DNA of 64,000 bases, from the NCBI RefSeq assembly GCF_001006785.1, contig NZ_CDHO01000003.1:1054001-1118000 (forward strand), in the 5' to 3' direction. The DNA comes from Hyphomicrobium_B sp001006785 (GTDB taxonomy: Bacteria; Pseudomonadota; Alphaproteobacteria; Rhizobiales; Hyphomicrobiaceae). Under the pieces are notes generated by a model, which saw only the letters and a list, made by a program, of their open reading frames with translations, did no database searches and was not told where the DNA came from. This document shows, in pieces, positions 59,906 through 64,000 of the stretch (positions are counted from its first letter, which is position 1; every line of letters begins with the position of its first letter). The position numbers were made by a program, and so were the translations under genes.

Positions 59906-60847
59906 TCAATAGGGATTCACATAATTCATAATTGCGCTCATGCGCAGCATCACGCGGCGGATCACGTGTGTGACCTTGGCGTGATCGGTGAAGATCGCGG
60001 CATCTCCGGTACTGCCAGCGGGAAGGCTTGCGGCGAGCGACGGATCGTCGAGCGCAATTCGAACGATGAACGGCGCTGACGCGACTTGCTTTGGTGTGAC
60101 GGCGAGGCCGGAAACCTGAGTCTGGCCTGTCGATACAGCTTGCAGGACAGTTTCCACTTTGCCGGTGAAGACCTGACCTGGGAGAAATTTGAACGTCACC
60201 TCTGCGTTTTGGCCCGGCATAACGTATCGAGCGTAGATCTGCGGTATCTCAGCCGCGACAATGGTGTCCGATGTGTCGATGAAGGCCATCACAGGTGATA
60301 GCGGAAGCGAAGCGACTCGTGCGCCCTTGCGTAGGGCGAGATTGGTTACGTAACCGTCCGCCGGAGCACGTACGATCGTCTTCTCAAGATTCCATTTTGC
60401 GCCCTCTATTTGCGCGTTGAGCTGATCGACCTCCGCCCGCCTTTGCTCTACGTCGAATTGTCTGCCCGCGGCCCTTTCGACGAGCTCTGTCATCTGTCCC
60501 AACCGTTGGGTTGAAAGTTTGAGCTGCGCTTCAAGAGCCTTCACTTGCGCTTCGAATGGAACGGGATCGATGCGGAATAGTATGTCTCCCTGCTTCAGCG
60601 GCGCATTCGGCTGCACTGGAACATCGACGACCTCGCCAGCGATGTCGGGCGTTATCGCAACGGAATGTCGTCCGACCACGAGTTGCCCCGAAGGCGCGCC
60701 CCAGCCCATGGGAATGAAAAGCCCGACGAGCAATGCGAGCATGACGAGGACTGGCGAGATCTTCCAAAAGAGATTGAAGGGAACGACCTTGAACCAGACG
60801 AGCAGAAAAAGCAGAAACAGATAACCGTTGAACAGGAAGGCGATCAT
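59906..60847 (-). CDS. HlyD-family membrane fusion protein (YibH/YiaV-like)
   Basis: A 313-residue protein. Two N-terminal hydrophobic segments (about 1-20 and 27-48) precede a biotinyl-lipoyl domain (HSVAITPDIAGEVVDVPVQP, then RIDPVPFEAQVKALEAQLKL) and a coiled coil, then RAPADGYVTNLALRKGARV. The gene starts inside the stop of the DUF3302 gene (ATGA), with GGAGGAGGG before the ATG. It probably bridges inner and outer membranes for export; the transporter is not identified. The pair is like yibH-yibI of E. coli. Confidence 0.88.
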   Translation of the reverse strand: MIAFLFNGYLFLLFLLVWFKVVPFNLFWKISPVLVMLALLVGLFIPMGWGAPSGQLVVGRHSVAITPDIAGEVVDVPVQPNAPLKQGDILFRIDPVPFEAQVKALEAQLKLSTQRLGQMTELVERAAGRQFDVEQRRAEVDQLNAQIEGAKWNLEKTIVRAPADGYVTNLALRKGARVASLPLSPVMAFIDTSDTIVAAEIPQIYARYVMPGQNAEVTFKFLPGQVFTGKVETVLQAVSTGQTQVSGLAVTPKQVASAPFIVRIALDDPSLAASLPAGSTGDAAIFTDHAKVTHVIRRVMLRMSAIMNYVNPY

Positions 60848-61080
60848 CGGCCCTCCTCCTTCTTCGGCGTATCGACATAGGCCCAGATCAATGCGACGGG
60901 CCAAAGCACAAAGCCGCAAATCAGCGTGACCCACCCCGCAACCGTGACGGCTTGCGTCCAGGGATGGTTCCGAGATTTTGCAATGTAGCCGGGCGCCATG
61001 GCCATCGCGACGAATGCCGCCACAGCCGTGAGAAGAAGGAAAATTAAAACGAACCAAGCAAAATAATCGATGAAAGACAC
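60844..61080 (-). CDS. DUF3302 inner-membrane protein (YibI/YiaW-like)
   Basis: A 78-residue protein with two membrane helices (FAWFVLIFLLLTAVAAFVAM and VTVAGWVTLICGFVLWPVAL) and a charged tail. DUF3302 proteins are encoded next to HlyD-like YibH/YiaV, as here, with four-base overlap. Function not known. Confidence 0.85.
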   Translation of the reverse strand: MSFIDYFAWFVLIFLLLTAVAAFVAMAMAPGYIAKSRNHPWTQAVTVAGWVTLICGFVLWPVALIWAYVDTPKKEEGR

Positions 61081-61109
61081 GGCTTTCTCCGCGGTCTATT
61101 CGTTTTGCG

Positions 61110-62219
61110 CTAGTTCTTTCCCTCGCCGCTGCTTGCTCCGGTTGCCGAACTTGCCGTTCCAGCGAGTTGCGCTTCGGGGAATTTCCACGAGCCGTCCAGA
61201 ATCGATGCCTGGGGACGATAGAGCCGCACGGTGTAGTTCCAGCCGGGCATGATCGGCAGGCAATTGACGGTCTTGCCATCGCAGCCGCCAAACTGAATGC
61301 CGATCGATCCGTCGGCTGCCTTGCTCGCCGTGATGTCGTTGAGCGAATAGGCGTTGTATTCGTTCTTTTGCAGATAGCCCTTGGCGTTATAGACCGTGAC
61401 CGACCAGAAGCCGTCGACCGGGACATCTTTGACGTTGAGCTTGTAGATCGCCGCGCCATCGTTCTTCGCGGGTACAAAGCTGAGGTACGTTGCGTCTTTG
61501 TCGGGATTTCCACCCCATCCGGCGGCGGTGGCGATCAGGTGCCGTACTGGATCGACTTCGCTCTTGGTGCCGAAAGCATTCTTGAAGCCGCCAGTGAATT
61601 GCGACAGCACAAGAAGGGCGTCACGAATCTTCTTTTGCGAGGCTTGATCCCAGTTCGGCACGTCGAATGTGCCGGCGGATTTCTGTTCGACCTTGATCGC
61701 ATCCTGCAGAGCGTGGACTTCCTTCACATCTTGGGCATCATTAGGATCGACCAGCGTTCGAATGCCAACCGTCATATAGCGTGTTCCAACGTTCTCGCGC
61801 GTCAGCGTGTGCGCGCCCTGTCCGTAATAGACGGCGGGAACGTAATGATCCTCGTTGATGACCTGCAGCGTCATGAAGCGTTTGCCCGCGTCGGGCATCG
61901 CGATTGTCACCGGCCCTGCGTCGAGGTCGAATACGCCGAAGGAATATAGCGTATCGCGGTTCATTCGGATGACGGTCTGCTTATCGATCGGCGTCGGCTC
62001 GCGATTGTGTTTCAACTTCCCGAAGTCGCCGCCCTTGATGGCATTTGCCATGTAGACGTCGGACTCAGCGCGGGGGAAATTATCGACCGTAACGGGAACG
62101 TCTTTCGACGAAGTCGATAATCCCTCTTCTGCCGACACCTGATGCACCGCACCGGTGACGGCGAGCGCTGCACAGATGGCCGTTGCAGCGATCGTCCAAT
62201 TCGGCGAACTGCTTGCCAT
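61110..62219 (-). CDS. exported DUF1254/DUF1214 protein (first)
   Basis: A 369-residue protein with a signal peptide (cleavage near VSAEEG). It has DUF1254 features early (ESDVYMANAIKGGDFGKLKH, INRDT-like IRMNRDTLYSFGVFDLD) and the DUF1214 part late (VDGFWSVTVYNAKGYLQKNE and WNYTVRLYRP). Such proteins are widespread and uncharacterised. It is 24 bases from the second DUF1254 gene, and oriented with it. Confidence 0.88.
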   Translation of the reverse strand: MASSSPNWTIAATAICAALAVTGAVHQVSAEEGLSTSSKDVPVTVDNFPRAESDVYMANAIKGGDFGKLKHNREPTPIDKQTVIRMNRDTLYSFGVFDLDAGPVTIAMPDAGKRFMTLQVINEDHYVPAVYYGQGAHTLTRENVGTRYMTVGIRTLVDPNDAQDVKEVHALQDAIKVEQKSAGTFDVPNWDQASQKKIRDALLVLSQFTGGFKNAFGTKSEVDPVRHLIATAAGWGGNPDKDATYLSFVPAKNDGAAIYKLNVKDVPVDGFWSVTVYNAKGYLQKNEYNAYSLNDITASKAADGSIGIQFGGCDGKTVNCLPIMPGWNYTVRLYRPQASILDGSWKFPEAQLAGTASSATGASSGEGKN

Positions 62220-62243
62220 GACTTTGTCTCCTCGCGAGATTGC

Positions 62244-63692
62244 TCACTTTCTTCCGTCGCCCGAACCCGAACCCTCCGTGGCCGATTCCACGCTCTGAAG
62301 GTCAGGGAGCCTCCACGTCTTCTGAAAGAATTCCGGCTTGGGCCCATAGACACGAAACATCAGCTCGAACTTTCTGGCAGGATCCGTCGGAATCCAGTTT
62401 GTCTGCTGGCCAGGAGGCGCCATGGCTCCGATATAGATATCAACCGAGCCGTCCTCGTTCTTCCTCAACTCGGCGGCATTCGACGCGCGGCTGGCGCGAT
62501 CGACATTTTTAATGAGCGCGTGAGTTTCACGGTCGTACGCAGTCACGGACCAATACTGATCGACCGGCACATTCGGCGGAACATGCAGGCGGAACGTCTT
62601 CGCCCCATCGTAGCTATCGCCGTTCTTGTCCTTGATGTTGATGAGATAGAACTGGCCCGCGCCGACGCGCTTGATGCCGATATAGGCGTAAGTATAGGTG
62701 AGCCCACGCTGATCGACAGGATAGTCGTTGGGATCGCTCAAGCCCTCGCCAATTGCCTTGATGAATTCGGGATGGCCCGGGTAGGTCCAATGCGTGCCCT
62801 CGTAGAACGGCGGCATGCCGGCATCGTATTTCGCCGCGAGCAGCAGCTGTGCTTCGCGCACGCCTGTCGCGAGCGCTTCCTTTGTTGCGTCGTCCGGAGC
62901 GAATGCTTTCCCCTTCTCGATGCCGATCGAGCGCAGCTGATCGATTAAGGCGCGATCGCGATCGAGCCAGGGTTCGCTTTGTACAATACGGTTTAGATGC
63001 TCGAAAAAGCTTTCGTCATAGCGGATCGTCGAATCGAACGTGACGTCCTTGACGTCAGTGAACACGGTCGGCGGCGGATTTGACGCCTGCGAAAGCGGAT
63101 AGACTTTGGCTTGCTTGGCATAGGCCGCCGATTTCGAGACATCGGCGTCGTCATGGCTCGAGAGATTGGAGCGGAGCAGGACGTAGCTGCCGAAAGAATC
63201 CGGCTTGAGCGGCGTATAGCCGTCAGGAATTTCTTCCGCGTACCCAGGCGGCAAGATGAGGAACTTGATCCCCTTGCCTTTGTCGATCCCAAGTCGTCCG
63301 GCGTCCTCGAGTGGCAATTGCCAAACATTGACAAAGTTTGCGTTGAGCGACCCGTTTTCATCCGCAGGCGGAATCTCCACTACGATCGGACCGGCCTCTC
63401 GTGTGTCGAAGAAGGACATGAAATAGAGCGTGTCAGGATTGGGCGTTAGCGTCTGGTTTTTCCAGTCGAGCGGACGCCCCCAATAGATGAACTGGTTCAC
63501 CTTGCCCGAGGTCTTGCTCAGCATCTCTTGCAGCATGAGATCGTAGTTGACCGCAGGCATGCCCCAGATAACCGCCTCCACCGCACGGCTCCGAAGCAGG
63601 CGAGCTTTCACGTCTTCGGCAGTGAGCGTCTGTCCTTGGACGGCAGAAAGCGGGAGAAGCAACACCAGCGCAGAAAGCAGCAGCTTCTTCAT
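62244..63692 (-). CDS. exported DUF1254/DUF1214 protein (second)
   Basis: A 482-residue protein with a signal peptide (MKKLLLSALVLLLPLSAVQG). The DUF1254 domain includes AVEAVIWGMPAVNYDLML and TLTPNPDTLYFMSFFDTRE; the DUF1214 domain includes VDQYWSVTAYDRETHALI and QTNWIPTDPARKFELMFRVY. It is longer than its neighbour and differs in sequence, so these are paralogues rather than a recent duplication. Start overlaps the HAD stop by four bases. Confidence 0.9.
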   Translation of the reverse strand: MKKLLLSALVLLLPLSAVQGQTLTAEDVKARLLRSRAVEAVIWGMPAVNYDLMLQEMLSKTSGKVNQFIYWGRPLDWKNQTLTPNPDTLYFMSFFDTREAGPIVVEIPPADENGSLNANFVNVWQLPLEDAGRLGIDKGKGIKFLILPPGYAEEIPDGYTPLKPDSFGSYVLLRSNLSSHDDADVSKSAAYAKQAKVYPLSQASNPPPTVFTDVKDVTFDSTIRYDESFFEHLNRIVQSEPWLDRDRALIDQLRSIGIEKGKAFAPDDATKEALATGVREAQLLLAAKYDAGMPPFYEGTHWTYPGHPEFIKAIGEGLSDPNDYPVDQRGLTYTYAYIGIKRVGAGQFYLINIKDKNGDSYDGAKTFRLHVPPNVPVDQYWSVTAYDRETHALIKNVDRASRASNAAELRKNEDGSVDIYIGAMAPPGQQTNWIPTDPARKFELMFRVYGPKPEFFQKTWRLPDLQSVESATEGSGSGDGRK

Positions 63693-64000
63693 CGCGCGTC
63701 CTCCCTGGAAAACACCGTCTTCCAGTCCTGCTTCATGTCGACGATCGTCCATCCTCTGGCGGTCGCTTCATCGAGCGCCTTGTCGAGACGGCCAACACGA
63801 GACGTCCGGTCGTAGGCCCACTCGCGTTCGGCATCGGTGTGATGCACGAGAAGGCAAAGTCGCGCGCCAGGTGGAGTGCAGGTCCATTCGAGCATCTGAA
63901 GGTCGCCGTCGGAATTGCCGAAAGCCGCGATCGGTCGTCGGCCGATATGACGCTGGATTCCGACGGGCTTGCCCTCCTTGTCGTCGTTGAGCACGAGGTC
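63689..64000 (-). CDS. HAD-family hydrolase, C-terminal part
   Basis: Frame open to the right edge; the last 103 residues are visible. FGNSDGDLQMLEWT is the fourth HAD motif with the metal aspartates, followed by HHTDAEREWAYDRTSRVG and WTIVDMKQDWKTVF. It resembles SerB-like HAD phosphatases that accompany DUF1254 genes. The N-terminal part with motif I is outside the window. The stop overlaps the start of the DUF1254 gene, so they are co-expressed. Confidence 0.85.
   Translation of the reverse strand, partial: DLVLNDDKEGKPVGIQRHIGRRPIAAFGNSDGDLQMLEWTCTPPGARLCLLVHHTDAEREWAYDRTSRVGRLDKALDEATARGWTIVDMKQDWKTVFSREDAR

Overview
The window looks like chromosome of a motile, methylotrophic alphaproteobacterium of the Hyphomicrobiales, most likely Hyphomicrobium or a close relative. 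This rests on four things seen in the sequence: a rhizobial-type chemotaxis operon, a DUF6513 dihydropteroate-synthase-like gene of the kind found with tetrahydromethanopterin-using C1 metabolism, aerobic cobalamin gene cobF, and a PQQ alcohol dehydrogenase with dedicated cytochromes. The genus is an inference; no rRNA or marker gene is present.

Layout. 1-1542: edge of a PAS-domain protein and a small PilZ protein. 2045-11164: one plus-strand chemotaxis operon, MCP-STAS-cheY-cheA-cheW-cheR-cheB-cheY-cheD-cheT-like, mostly with start/stop overlaps; the order matches the Sinorhizobium meliloti che1 operon. 11181-16341: convergent flagellar operon read right to left: flhA, fliR, FliJ-like, FlgJ-like rod protein, FlgN-like, and two unnamed membrane or anchored proteins. 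16553-20515: UDP-glucose dehydrogenase, a run of tiny genes (one a 25-residue peptide ending in clustered cysteines), a membrane protein and a GT21-like glycosyltransferase. 20880-22948: Dps and a Rieske-FAD reductase.

22951-26926: a minus-strand set of WrbA quinone reductase, ring-cleaving dioxygenase/glyoxalase, carboxylesterase and flavin reductase-like protein, divergent from a LysR regulator; it resembles the quinone/electrophile detoxification genes of the Bacillus MhqR regulon. 26928-34842: cobF and DUF6513 divergently, a MarR regulator with a perfect palindrome upstream, low-complexity secreted proteins, a MltB-type transglycosylase, an orphan ParA and several small genes. 35425-36823: initiator tRNA-Met followed by an AlpA/excisionase-like gene and a probably truncated membrane protein, reading as remains of a tRNA-targeted element; a molybdopterin oxidoreductase follows.

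39835-50851: an alcohol-oxidation locus. A response regulator/histidine kinase pair is followed by a DUF2380-like protein, a choloylglycine-hydrolase-family Ntn hydrolase, an AAA-less GAF-Fis regulator, an ExaA-type (calcium-type) PQQ alcohol dehydrogenase, a secreted pentapeptide-repeat protein, two small secreted proteins, two c-type cytochromes (one short ExaB/PedF-like, one cL-like) and a cytochrome b561. A perfect TGTCTC-N6-GAGACA inverted repeat lies between the regulator and exaA.

50966-58637: a soluble MCP-like receptor, an intact PilZ gene, a frameshifted PilZ gene, a DUF4336 protein, a secreted lipase, an ArsR-AHSA1 pair and a frameshifted HigA-like antitoxin. 58783-64000: a minus-strand cluster of a HAD hydrolase, two DUF1254 proteins, DUF3302 and HlyD membrane proteins and an outer-membrane MetA-like protein, which looks like an uncharacterised envelope or export system. 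No CRISPR array, rRNA, or intact insertion sequence was seen.
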